Shown here: one piece after another, positions 23,084 through 34,712 of the stretch
How the letters are laid out: each line of letters begins with the position of its first letter
Position numbering within the stretch: position 1 is the first letter of the stretch
Assembly (NCBI RefSeq): GCF_048128805.1
Contig: NC_136020.1
Span: 8,577,653 to 8,641,652 of the forward strand
Length of the DNA: 64,000 nt
Origin: Centroberyx gerrardi
Lineage: Eukaryota > Chordata > Actinopteri > Beryciformes > Berycidae
Direction of reading: 5' to 3'
The notes under the pieces: model-generated
The model's database searches: none
Seen by the model: the letters and a program-made list of their open reading frames with translations, nothing else
What the model was told of the DNA's origin: nothing
Program-made: the position numbers and the translations under genes

Positions 23084-25248
23084 TGGCACAAGGGAGAAGT
23101 GGCCTGTCAGGAAAAAGCAGACCTAGAGGATCTGATACAGCTGATTTATCAACCAGTGAACACTCCAGTCAGATCACAGCACACATCTAAAGGAGCTTGA
23201 CAGAGACAGTGTGACTATAAACAAGTGCTGTTTGTCTTCATAGAGATATTTTAACATTTTCATTCATAACAGTACTCCCTATGGATGATGACTAGACATA
23301 AGCCTTTGAGATTTGATGTGCTTGTGTCTTTCAGCCTGTGACTTCCCCGTTAAGAGGTCACCCTAATGAGACGGCTCCCTGGGTGCCCTTCAAGAGCCGC
23401 GCTGGAGCGCAGGAAACAATGCTGTTTTACAGATGCTATTTTGAATGGTGTCAGAGTGTAAGACTGGCAGCGCTGCATTGTTGCCAGCCCTTTGATGCTG
23501 TTTATATCCCCGCTGTCTGTCAACACATATAATCATACTGCAGATTCCTGACCCGGGGCCTGATATTGCCAATAACCCTGCCCAACAACTCCAGCGCCGA
23601 CGTCCTGTCACGGTGATTCAGCATATATGAATTAGTCAACTGCCTTGATGTTTTATTCATATGATTTCTGCTCTGTTCTCCAGGACAGTCAATGTGTTAC
23701 CGCTTTGCTCAAGTCGAGATACTCTATTTCGTCACTGCAACCTGTGAGTCTAACAGACCGGAGAAAAGTCACTCTGTCTGTCTGTCACCTTCAACCCACT
23801 GCCTGAAACAATCATAAACAATCGTGCAATGGTCAAACTCGAAACGACACTCAGAAAAGCACTTGTCAACCAGAGTTCGTGCAGTGGCGAGCCCACACTT
23901 CCTTCAAGTCTCTTTGTGATTGTTCCCCTAAAGCCTCGCATCCCCCTAGCAATTAGCTCTGTGGCTGCCGCGTGTGTACGCCAAAAAAATGTCCTCGAAA
24001 GCATACACTTAGAAAACAAACTCCGGAAGCCGCTGATTGAGCGACCTGTCTGCCCACTCTGGTTCCCTGGCTAAAGCCGTGGCTGCTGTGGCTGTGCTGC
24101 GGTTGCCACTGGTCTGTGCCTAAAGACATCTGACCCGGGGCCATTTCTAGGTTACAACAACAACACCACACTGACACAACTGCAACACCGGATATCCGAA
24201 ACACTTAGTAACTCATCAATCCATATTTAGTTTGGGGCTTGTAAATAACCGGTGCCCCCTATAGAGCACCGGTGACTGAACCATTGACAAATTGAGGATT
24301 TTGTCTCCCGAAAAAGCTAAAAATATATCCAGCATGCCGCATAATAATACAGCTTTGTGAGCGGGAAAATGGAACAAATGATCTCTTTTGGTGCAGTTGT
24401 ATTACACAATACACTTCTGACTGTTAGGCATTTATGCAAAGCCTGGCAGCCTCTATTACATTTTGCCTTTATTGTAAAAATATCTCTATAGTAAAGCACC
24501 CATCTATTTTTTCTTGCCCCTATCTGGAATGTAAATAACAACATTACAGTCTCCGCCTGCGGAACATCCATACAAGGGCAACTGAGCTGGCCTGAGCGAG
24601 CCCCACACAAACTACTACCCAGTGATGCTATACATAATGACGGTATTCACATCAGTGGTTGAGGGGGAAAACTGCCTCCTGACCACTTCCAACTAACAAG
24701 TTCAAATGATGACTGATGACCTCACGACTGCCAAGTAGGCTAGTAAATCAAGCAGGATGTCTAATTCCAGAATAGTCTGGTAATACTGCCTGCTGGTGCT
24801 ATGGATAGAAATTTATGAGTCTGTTTCATATCTTGGCCTACAACAGGTTTTAACAATTAAATTCTAATTCTAACAAGGCTAATTTAATATGTGGAATAAA
24901 CAAGCCAATTTGTAGAATACACAGACTGGGCATTTACTTACTTGACATTCTCACCTGTTAATAATGCAAACATACCTACCTGTAATGGTTGTGCCACTTG
25001 CAATGTTGGATGTGTATCTTCTTCTACCTGTACAGTTAGTAACAACATAAAGTAAATCCATTTTTGTAAGAAATCCATACTCTTTCCCATACTTCCCACC
25101 CATACAAACTACTTAACGTGTCGCAATTGTGGGCTGCATATGTATATATAACCCCATAATTATTTATATTCTATTTTATTGTTTTTATTGCTGATTTTAT
25201 ATTCTATTTTTGTGCTAATATTATTTTTTTCCCCCCCTGCTCTTTCCT

Positions 25249-25292
25249 ATTACTTCCCAATTTCCCCATGGGGATCAATACAGTTTCATCTC
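25249..25292 (-). repeat. Retroposon tail fragment (TTGATCCCC type)
   Basis: Minus strand reads ACTGTATTGATCCCCATGG followed by GGAAATTGGG, the same motif as 35246-35279 (CTTTATTGATCCCC then GGAAATTGGG). This motif ends many short teleost retroposons, probably a LINE-type 3' tail. Confidence 0.5.
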
Positions 25293-26593
25293 TATTTTAT
25301 CTAAGCTGTGCATGTGTATACCTGCTTAGTTGTACATCTGTTCCACGTAATCTGGTTTATCAGAACTTACATACCTGCACCTGAGTACAGCTTTGAGTTA
25401 CTTATATTTAGCTTGAATATTTCCATTTCTGGAGACTTTGAGCGGAAGCAACCAGACCAAGCTTCAGTCAACTACCAATCCTTAGAAGTTCATATACTGA
25501 GAATTGTACTCTAGTGAGCACAGAGGAACAAGAACCGAATTTACAATGTGCAGTTTTAGTTAGATATGAAAGAACACACATATTCTAGGAGGGCATTTCT
25601 ACTTTTATTTAAGTGACGCATTTGTTCTTCCACCAGCGATCACGTGACTTTGTTTTGGGAATATATAGGGGTGGAGACAGTGCAATTTTTACTCCAACAA
25701 CATAATGTTCCAAATCACTTCCTGTACTAGGTTAAAAAGAGATGTATGGTGGGTAAATGAATGAGAAAAGCCAAATGAATGGGATTCTCATCTCATGATT
25801 AGCTGAAGTGCAGTGACATTTCTCAGATGGTTAACAAGTCACCAATCACCACGCTACTTGCAACATAGTCTGGAATACAATGTAAACATCTATACATGTG
25901 AATGGAAGCGTGATGTTGTGACCGCAGTGTTTGCATGACTGGATCTGATATTTTGGTCGTGGCTGTAGGCAGCGCTGTAGGAGTTGAGGAATGTGCGACC
26001 ACAGGGCCCTTTGGCCCCGCGGCTGCACGTCCTCCTCCCTCGTCTGGGTCCGAAGACACGGACCGTCATGTCCCTGCACGTCTGCTCCAGGTCCACTGTG
26101 TGACAAACCGCAGCCGACAGCCACCCACTCACACGCTGGAAAATGACAACCCTTGGGAAGGCTGCTGCTCCCTCAGAAGTGCAGTAAAAGGGAAATCGAG
26201 GGAGCCGTGATTGCTTCCGGCCTGAGTGTGGGCGACTGGGCGGGCTGAGGACATGTCAGGCTCATGTCACTCACCGGGTCAGACTCGGCAGGCTGCTTCT
26301 GTCATCTGGGGGCCCTGAAGCACCGGGCTCCTGCTGCCATCTGCTGGACTGCTGGGCACTTGGGTGAAGGGACACTGCAAAAGAGGGAGCAGAAAAGATT
26401 CAAACAGTATAGGGCACTGCCATGAGCTGTGAGGTGTGACAAGAGAGCAGTCAGTTTTAATATCCATGATAAGCCATGCAAAGTGCAAAAGAATGGCTGT
26501 CAGACTCCATGGTAACCATTGATGGACTCTGATATTCAATCCAATGATCAAATCCACAACCTGTTAGACCCCACTGCAAGTACCAACACTGCA

Positions 26594-26896
26594 AAAATAC
26601 ATTTCACATATATTTCAGAATATGGTTAGAGATATGTTTAAAAAATATACAAAAATTGGCCAAAAAGAATGGATTTATAGGCCTACATGTAGATGGCATT
26701 GATTCAAAATATATTTTGGACACAGGAAAGACATGCTTCTTATGTGCTGTTTATATCTGCAAGTATATCCAAAATATTTTGGCCATTCAAAATATATTTT
26801 AAATAAATGTTATGTAGCCTACATATAAACATGCACGTTTTGGACTATTAAAACATATCTCTAAACATATTTAAAAGTCGAAGTGAAATGTATTTA
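26594..26896. mobile_element. Foldback element, longer copy
   Basis: Ends carry AAATACATTTCAC at the left and its complement GTGAAATGTATTT at the right. The arms stay complementary inward through GAGATATGTTT and AAAATATATTTT, so nearly the whole 300 bases can fold into one long hairpin. It is related to the element at 17907. Non-coding. Confidence 0.65.
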
Positions 26897-27214
26897 TGGA
26901 CCTCCACACACCATATTCAGTCATGCAAACTTGGGTTTTGTAAAAAACATTCCTAAACATAAAGCCAGATGCTAGTTTAGTGTGCACACGCCGCACGGGA
27001 CGCAACTCTGACTTTTTTGAAAGAAGCAGATTCGGCACATTTCTTTTTAGAAAAACAAAATAGGTAGCTTGCAAATAAATTGATTTCAGCGATCCATATA
27101 TCTATATCTACTTATTTAGCTATCTACTAAATAAGTTGTTAATTTTTTTTAGAGTAACAAAAGAGATGGTACAGATTTCTTAACAAACGAATCACGCACA
27201 GTAATCGTCAGATT

Positions 27215-27572
27215 AGTCAACAAAACGTCACCTTTCGGGCGGGCTGGTTGAAAGCGGTGGGAGGGAGCTTCAGTTGAGTGTGTATTGTATCAGTAGTGAG
27301 ACAATTTAACGTGTTAATTAACTTAGCTAACTTTAGCAAGTCACATTTCACACGTTGAATGTTCGGACACAAGTTAATTTTGAGACTGACTATCGACGAC
27401 TGAAACTTGGTTTGCTGGCAGGCTCACATATCCTCCTCTTTCTGCAGCTAACTTAGCTAACATTAGCTTCGGTCTTGTACCAGAAGCTAGTATTGTGGAC
27501 GAAACAGCAAGGTTGAAGCTAATGTTAGCTGAATAAACAACGTTAAGCTCAAGATATTCAATCTTACAAGCT
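27215..27572 (+). promoter_or_regulatory. rad51ap1 promoter and leader with inverted GCTAA repeats
   Basis: A GC-richer patch (TTTCGGGCGGG, resembling an E2F-type site; then GGTTGAAAGCGG) lies about 340 bases before the ATG. It is followed by several GCTAAC/TTAGC blocks and a perfect 16-bp inverted repeat, AGCTAACATTAGCTTC at 27455-27470 and its complement at 27515-27530. GCTAA-type repeats near starts are common in teleost genes. The transcription start itself cannot be read off. Confidence 0.45.
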
Positions 27573-30500
27573 ATGGACCGACCATCAAGGTTTGTAAACC
27601 TTTGTCAAACCTATTTTATCCCAATTCCTGGTCTCTTTGTCCATCTCACTACTCACCAGCTGTTGTTAACACGTTATTTATTGTTGACAGGAAGACAAAG
27701 GTTGTGAATTATTGTGATTCCCAAGACCTTAATGATGATGGTGAGTTATAGCCTCTTAATCTATTAATGCTACTTTGACAACTGTATTTCTTTAGTCCAC
27801 TTTGGTAGTTGTGTAACAAGGGGAGTGATGGAGGAAAGGGCTGTTTCACCCGTAGCATTTCACCAAAATATGTAGTTAACAAGGGATGGGGCATTTATTT
27901 ATTTGTAAGTAAATTTGGCTTTATCCCTTTCTAATCGGCCATTGCATAACAGGGATATCACCCCCACCCTCCACTCCCCTTTCAGCTGAAGTAGCCTAAC
28001 TACCTTAACCCTCAACCTGCCATGTACACACCACACTCTCGCACACAACGGACTCACTCTTCCCTCATCAACAACATATACTTGTTGTGTCTTCATTTGA
28101 GACAGATGAGGATTTTGCCTGTGTGAAGGCACCACCCAGCAAAAAAGCCAGGGAGGATGTGAAACAACAGGAACGCAAGAATTCATCAAGCAAGTCCTCC
28201 AGTCAAGAGACAGAGTCACCGTCCACAGTGAGCCAAAAGAGCAGGTGGGTGACAAGTGAATATTACACAGTGAACCATGTGCATAACAATGGCAGACCTC
28301 GGATTTGAATGACTTTCCCATACCCATCCATCAGATCAAGGCATCTGTGTGTCAGCCTCTATTCTTGTCAGTTCAAACTGAGAGAAAAATGCAGAACAAC
28401 TCCTAGTGTGCATTGCAGGTGCATTGTGGGATAGACCTGGGAATACAGAATGATGTAAATCCAGAAGGCCATCTTTTTAGACTAGAGGTTCTTTGATCAC
28501 ATCTCAGTGTTGAGGCAGCGGTATAGTAACAAGTCACACTTGCCCGAAATAGAAATGGAGTTGAACACAGTACTGCATACAAATTTGTGTAAACTTGCTG
28601 CAGCTCTGTATTGTTGTTTATTTACATGATTAAAAAGGTAACCGTAACCTAGGGAAACCAGAAATAGCGGTGACAAAAGCTCAGAGAACAACAACGGCTG
28701 CAGTGAAAGAATGAGAAAGGCAGCTGAGGGAATATGAGGATTTAGAAGCCGTTTGATCAGTCATAAAGTTGCAGATATCCTCTAACAAGTTCATCAAGCG
28801 GAGCCTCTAAAACATTCATTTTGAAGAATTGATGACCAGATGTGAGCACAGACAAAGGCAATGAACCAGAAATGGAAATGTAGACGCTTTTCCACAGGCA
28901 ACACAACCAATTGTGTGATATTTTAAACCAGTTGTGGTTACACAGTGGAGGCTGGTATGAGAAGAATTAGATTAGCAGCGCTTAATTTTTTCCACAAATG
29001 TGTCCTTTCATCCACATCAACCTGCTGAAATACATTTTCGCAGCAATGTTACCATGGCCATTAATCAATACATCTTCTGTGACCAGTCTTAAAATGTTTC
29101 TGGTGCCCAAAGCCTGCATACTTTATCATAATTGAATTCATCATGTCCTCTCTGCCCTCACTCTGTAGGTAAACAGCAGCACCTAGCCAGTCACAAGACA
29201 ATGTCAGGGACTCTTTGGATGTTGAATACCATGTGAGCGTTGTGGTGACGTCAGGCTGATCATTGGCCCAGAACGGGGCAACAGAAATCACAGCTGTGAC
29301 TCTAATTGGCATATACAAAATACACAGTCTTGTCAGCCACCATGCGTCACATTCCAAAGAACAACATAATGTGGTGAAACATTGACAATCCCTCATAAAC
29401 TCTGGCAAAGGGCAGGTTTTGATGTGTCACTGTTATGTTTTCATATACATTTTGGAATGAATCCTCATGCAAAACTATAGCATAATATAAGTAGATCCAT
29501 TTGTAGTTGTTGAAAATTGTTTCTGAGAAGTATACTAAAAAGTAGAAACCTTTAGAAAGCACTAACATTATGCGGGTGACATGGCTTGAAATCAACCTCC
29601 TCTTAAATGTTTTGTCAGCATAGGCTTTAATTATGGCACTCCTGTGTGTTTTTCACAGAAAACCGTTGGATGAGAAGTTGTACGCACGAGATCTAGAAGC
29701 AGCCCTTACACTTTCCTTGCTCCATGCTGCAGATGGGAAAGAGAACCAGTTTCCCATCATCAAAGGTTTGCTTTGCTTACTAAAACATAGATGTGATTGC
29801 ATACTGCTAAATAGTTGTTACTCTATAGTTTTTACTCTTATATTTCTTTAGAAGATGTCGAGGATCAACTTCCAGTAGATGAAAACACAGATCCATCTTC
29901 ACTTCGCATTTCCAACTGCAGTGTGAATAGCACTCATTTGGGTAATTTCCCTTAATCTTGTCATACACATTCCACCCTTTCATCACACATTTAATATCTC
30001 CATGCTTGACAAATACTTTTTGCTGCACATACATCGTGTCCTTTTTGGTACTTTGAACCTTCATAGAATAATGAGTTAATTTAATCTTAGTCTATAAGGA
30101 TAGAAATGGTATGAAAAATGTCTGTGACTGTTGAATATTCCTTTTCCTTAGGCCTTGACAGGATCACAGAGTCGCCTTGTGCCCCGTCCAGACAGAGAAA
30201 GGCTGCTTCCTGCAAGCAGCAGAGGAGCAAGCTGAAGGACAAGGATGACGACTATCAGCCCAAAGCGACACCAGGTTGTCGTCCCACCATAAATAATTGG
30301 TTTATGATTTTGTACTGATGTACTGCATGCAGTTTTGTTTTTTCATTTTGTGTCCGGGTAATATCAATGCCTTTCCAGATTCAGAAAGTGACGAAGACTT
30401 CAGTGAACAAGGCGAGAGTGAGGATGAAGAATTCACGGTGAAGAAAGTAAAAAAAACAACTAAGAAGGAAAAAAGAGCCAAGAATGAGAAGACCAGACAG

Positions 30501-31054
30501 CCTCCTGTCCCAAAGAAAGAAAAGCAAACACCCAAGCCTTCAAAGGCCAAATCACAGGCAACAGGTCTGTTTAAAATGTATCTTAGAAAACACAGCCTTT
30601 AGTTGTAATTTTGATTTGAAATGGTCATTTTTATGAGAATTACTCTATTTCCCAGCAGCCTCCACACCAGTGAGAAGTCCTCCTCCAGCCAAGCTCACAT
30701 CAGAACCTCGAAGGCCTGCTGCCTCCACAGCTACCACATCTAAACCTGCAGTCTCTCTCAGCCCAGCAGGGGGCAGAATACCCAAGTGGACTCCACCAGG
30801 TATGAGTGAAAGGGCAAGGACCATACTTTGGCTTATCTTGTTTATTATCTGCATAGACAATCATGTTTCAATAGATTAAAAATAGCATTTATTAATGTTT
30901 TTTTCTCCTTGACAAATCATCCCCAGGTCAGGTCGGTAGAAGTCCCGGCTCATCGCAGGGTGCAGCGGTGAAGTCTCCAGGTCAGGGTCTGCGACTGGGA
31001 CTGTCCCGTCTCGTTCGAGTCAAACCCCTCCACCCCAGTGTTACAAGTCACTGA
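27573..31054 (+). CDS. rad51ap1: RAD51-associated protein 1
   Basis: DNA-binding partner of RAD51 that stimulates strand pairing in homologous recombination. Nine exons: 27573-27589, 27691-27740, 28106-28244, 29659-29765, 29852-29941, 30152-30274, 30379-30564, 30656-30799, 30927-31054; 984 nt, 327 residues (human 335-352 by isoform). The N-terminus MDRPSRKTKVVNY matches the family start. DEKLYARDLEAALTLSL and ISNCSVN follow human closely. Then come a KRKAAS-like block (RQRKAASCKQQ) and an acidic, lysine-rich middle. Near the C-terminus are PKWTPPG and the RAD51-binding block LRLGLSRLVRVKPLHPSV. The exon 8 acceptor is CAGCAG, so a one-alanine variant is possible. Poly(A) signal at 31607. Confidence 0.95.
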
Positions 31055-31606
31055 GTAACCCGACCACCTCTCTGAGGCTGCTGTGTGTGGCAGTGAACTC
31101 TTGACTCTCTTATGTTTGTCATTTTATTTTTTTAAAAACGATGCATGTAAATATTCCTTTAATATTTTTGTTTTTACTACTACAGATACAAAGTGACTCC
31201 AGAATGTTTTGACATGATGCTTGATGCCTAATGCCTTCAGCTGGGCTAAAACACCTAGAAGCACATAGGCCACTTGCTCCTTGAAATATATTTTCCTCAG
31301 GCAAACTAAAAGGTCCTTGAGGTGTGGTTTGTTGACTGGCTAAAATCTTAGATGAATGCTTCTGTCTTGTGGTTGTTGCTACAGCAATTGTATTAATTGT
31401 GTCTCTAGTTTTTTGCTTTATTTTATTCTTCCCAGCAGTTCACATCTCATACTCAACACAAAACTGTTGATCATGGTGTTATTGCACCTGGTATTTGGCT
31501 AAATGATTATCGGCCCAGTTTTTTTCAGTTTGCCTACCTTAATTTTATCATCTACTTCTTTCTCCATTTGTGTGCAAAACATTGTATATTGTGTACATAT
31601 ATAAAA

Positions 31607-31612
31607 AATAAA
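31607..31612 (+). terminator. rad51ap1 poly(A) signal
   Basis: AATAAA about 550 bases after the rad51ap1 stop codon. Confidence 0.65.
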
Positions 31613-31749
31613 GATTTAAAACCAATTCAATATTATTTTTTAATTTATATTATCATATTATTTATGAAGCATGTCACCAAACCAGATATCAGATAAATAA
31701 TTTATGGATAATTTATGGATAATTTTGGATACTAAAAATCACTAAAACA

Positions 31750-31870
31750 CTAAATCACTATAATATTCCTATATTTACTTTTAATGTGTCTGTGGTATTC
31801 AACAGTGAGTTTATGGTGAACCTGTTGTACTTTATGGTATTTTTTTTTAATCTCTTCTAGGAACCTTATA
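31750..31870 (+). repeat. Single 120-bp monomer related to array at 48.75 kb
   Basis: Shares TCACTATAATATTCCTAT, ATGTGTCTGTG, GTGAGTTTATGGTGA and TTGTACTTTATGGTATTTT with the tandem array at 48745-49030. Confidence 0.6.
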
Positions 31871-33677
31871 GGAACCTTTTTGTTTCATTTGTGAAATACA
31901 GTTTTACTCAGCAGATACAGGGAACATGATTAAGAGACATCTTATGCAATCATATATATGCAATAGTGTGACCAAGATTTGACCCTGGGTGTGTTGCATA
32001 TCATATTTCAGAGATTTATTTATTTATTTTTGCATATTTTGGTAGTGATAATGAAGCGTAGGGGAATCTGGGACTAGATGTCACACTTTTGACTCGCAGC
32101 CAGGGATAAAACCATCTCAATTTACCCACCTTTTTATTTGGGGAGTTGAGTTTGTAAACCATATGAGCCTAAATTCATATCATACATTATAGTGAGTAGT
32201 TTTAAACTGATAGCATCTTTTGGGGAAGTTAAAGCATGAATGAAAATATAATTACATTTTATTCATATTGGTGGTTGTTTGCCTTATGATTATCACTGAC
32301 AGGTCAAAATGTACCCACCTTTTTATTTAACACTCTATCACTCATTAGGCCTATGGTTAGGTTGCAGGCTGGTGCCTTAGTTAAGTGTGAGTCTGTGAGG
32401 ATAAATAAATAATATGTTTATGATTATTATATTTGATTTCATTATTATTCTGTTCATGTCAGTTTGAATCTGTTGTTTCACAATTTAGATGCAGTCACAA
32501 ATTGTCAAGATGTGTTGAAACTGTTCATTTTTTTGCAATAAGTTATGAAGAAAGTAATATTGCTAAGAAAAACTTTAATAAGGTCAACAATACGGTAACT
32601 GATATCAAAAGACGGACACTAGACCTGGCTGGTGCACCATTGTTAATGTTTGGTAGTCTCATATTTGGGTACAGAGTTATTGTAATTCCTATCCCCTATA
32701 ATAGCCTAAATTTCCTTTGTGTTCCTTTCCACACGCCTGAACTGTAACACTGTAAAGTGTAAACAAACTCCCGACTCCTGTTTCCTGTCTCTGAAAAACA
32801 CCCTGCAGGGACAACAAAGCCTCCGCAGTCGCCACATTAGCCTCCTCCCCTCCCCTACCTTTACAATAATGTTTATCTTTTGAATTAAGAACACAATAGA
32901 ATCCTTGTATAGCATATTTCAGCTTGAGAAGGAGTGGTTTCTGGGGAATATTGATTTAAAGCAGAAATATCAGGCAGAACAGGTTATATCAGCAGGTGGG
33001 TAAACAGTTACTGTGGTTCTGCACCTGAACTAGACTGACTGTCCAACATATTAGTGACACCTCTTTTCATGCACTGATGAGGTGAATCCAGGTAAAAGCC
33101 ATTATCCTTTACTGATTTCCCTTATTAAATCTATATCAATCACAAAGGAGGAGATGGAGATAAAGAGAAGCAGACGAGTTAGAGAGGCATTTTGAAGCTT
33201 TGAGACAATTGAGATGTGGATTGTGCAAAAGAGGCTGCAACTCAACATCTGGAAGATTTCCCTGTACATTCACTTTATATCTATTGGGCTTAATGACCAG
33301 CTGCTGCATAGTAGTAAAGTTCAACAAGTGATCTCTGATCTCTGTCAGCAGATAAGGCATAAGAAACATGTAGTAGGCTGTAATCTTTTTTTATTGTCAG
33401 GCTCCGTTGTGTTTGATGAGACTCTGAGCACGCCCAAGTGTACAGTGGAAATTGAGCAACATCCTTGATTACAGCCTGGCACGGATGAAATAATAATGAG
33501 GAAAATAATTTCTACATTTGTATGGCACTTTTCTTTCACTTAACGCTACAAAGTGCTCAAGTATTTCAGTAAGTCATTTGCCTCCTCTGACAACCAAGAC
33601 AGACATATGGCTTACGGTGTCGGAGCTCAGGAGGATGCAGGGCCATTACACCAACAAAGTAGACTAGAATTTATAAC

Positions 33678-33993
33678 CTCCTCCTCTCCTCTCCTCTCCT
33701 CTCCTCTCCTCCTCTCCTCTCCTTGTATCCTCTCCTCTCCTCCTCTCGTCTCCTCCCCTCCCCTCCCCCTCTCCTCCCCTCCCCTCCCCTCCCCTCCCCC
33801 TCTCCTCCCCTCTCCTCTCCTTGTCTCCTCTCCTCCTCTCCTCTCTCCTCTCCTCTCTCCTTTCCTCCTCTCCCCTCCTCTCGTCTCCTTGTCTCCTCTC
33901 CTCTCCTCTCCCCTCCTTGTCTCCTCTCCTCTTCTCTCCTCTCCCGTCTCCTCTCCTGTCTTTGTCTCCTCCTCTCCTCTCCTCTCCTCTCCT
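33678..33993. repeat. CTCCT/CCCCT minisatellite
   Basis: About 315 bases composed only of C and T with scattered G, built from CTCCT and CCCCT units. All open frames through it on both strands are compositional artefacts. Confidence 0.95.
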
Positions 33994-34309
33994 CCATGGT
34001 GGGACACACAAACACACAAACCGCTCTCTAATTATAGTAGTGGGATGCCACTGGTCTGTTTGTATTCCAACAGCTGATATATGGATGGTGCATTTGTTGC
34101 CCAGATGTCTGCAGCACAAAAGCAATTCAATTACATGATATGGATTAGACAGAGCCAAAGAATTTTGTCTAACAATCGTAATAGAAATCATGTTCTCAAC
34201 ATAATAGAACTTAGAAAAAAAGACTTGTCAGACATGAGCAGTGAGGCTCAGCAGTATCTGTGTAATACCAAATTTAGTGTTCTACCTGGCAGAGGCTGTC
34301 AGGACTGAC

Positions 34310-34445
34310 TGCTTGTTTTCTATCCTACCAGCTAGGTAATTGCATTCACCTGCTGTCCAAGGTGTTAACCAGCTCCTGATTAGAGACTAGAACGAAAACA
34401 GGCAGGGTTCTGGGTGCTGAGGACCAGGACTGAAAACCACCGCTG
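34310..34445. repeat. Probable degenerate interspersed repeat
   Basis: CTCCTGATTAGAGACTAGAA, GGTGCTGAGGACCAGGACTG and AAAACCACCGCTG resemble a short repeat end often met in teleost DNA. Family not identified. Confidence 0.3.
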
Positions 34446-34557
34446 TACTAATAAATCGAATAAATAGAATAATTCCAAAAACAAATTCAAGACATCAAAT
34501 GAACTCAGCTAAAACAGGATGACGTCCAATGCTGAGAAGTGTTCATGTCTACGTGGA

Positions 34558-34652
34558 GAGAGAAAGAAAGAGAGAGAGAAGGAGGGAGGGAGAGATGTGT
34601 GGAAAGAGAGGAGGGAGGGGGAGAAATGTGGAGAGAGAGAGAGAGAGAGAGG
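34558..34652. repeat. (GA)n/GGGA tract before galnt8
   Basis: Purine tract ending about 60 bases before the galnt8 ATG. It is followed by CCTAAATAAAAGG, a possible TATA-like site. Confidence 0.9.
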
Positions 34653-34712
34653 CCTAAATAAAAGGCAAGGGACACCTTTCTCCCTCCCTTTTTTTACCTT
34701 GCCAGGTTTCTA

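Larger units (their letters stand above)
15920..27572. other. fgf6-rad51ap1 gene-free region
   Basis: 11.7 kb between two divergently transcribed genes with no supported coding exon. In human this gap holds C12orf4, which I do not see. It contains GA tracts, two dispersed-repeat copies, two related foldback elements, a compact hairpin (18338-18384), (GT)n, and a LINE-like tail. Several segments (18.48-18.76, 23.33-23.66, 24.34-24.60 kb) have balanced, non-repetitive composition with AT-rich homeodomain-like sites and could be conserved enhancers of fgf6; that is inference only. Confidence 0.55.
31613..34712. other. rad51ap1-galnt8 intergenic region
   Basis: No supported coding exon. The human genes between these two (DYRK4, AKAP3, NDUFA9) are not seen. 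It contains a 120-bp repeat monomer, a CTCCT minisatellite, a probable degenerate repeat near 34.3 kb and GA tracts before galnt8. Confidence 0.6.

Noticed and set aside
33553-34191. Several overlapping 100-175 codon frames on both strands
   Set aside because: All are translations of the CTCCT minisatellite and have no independent support.
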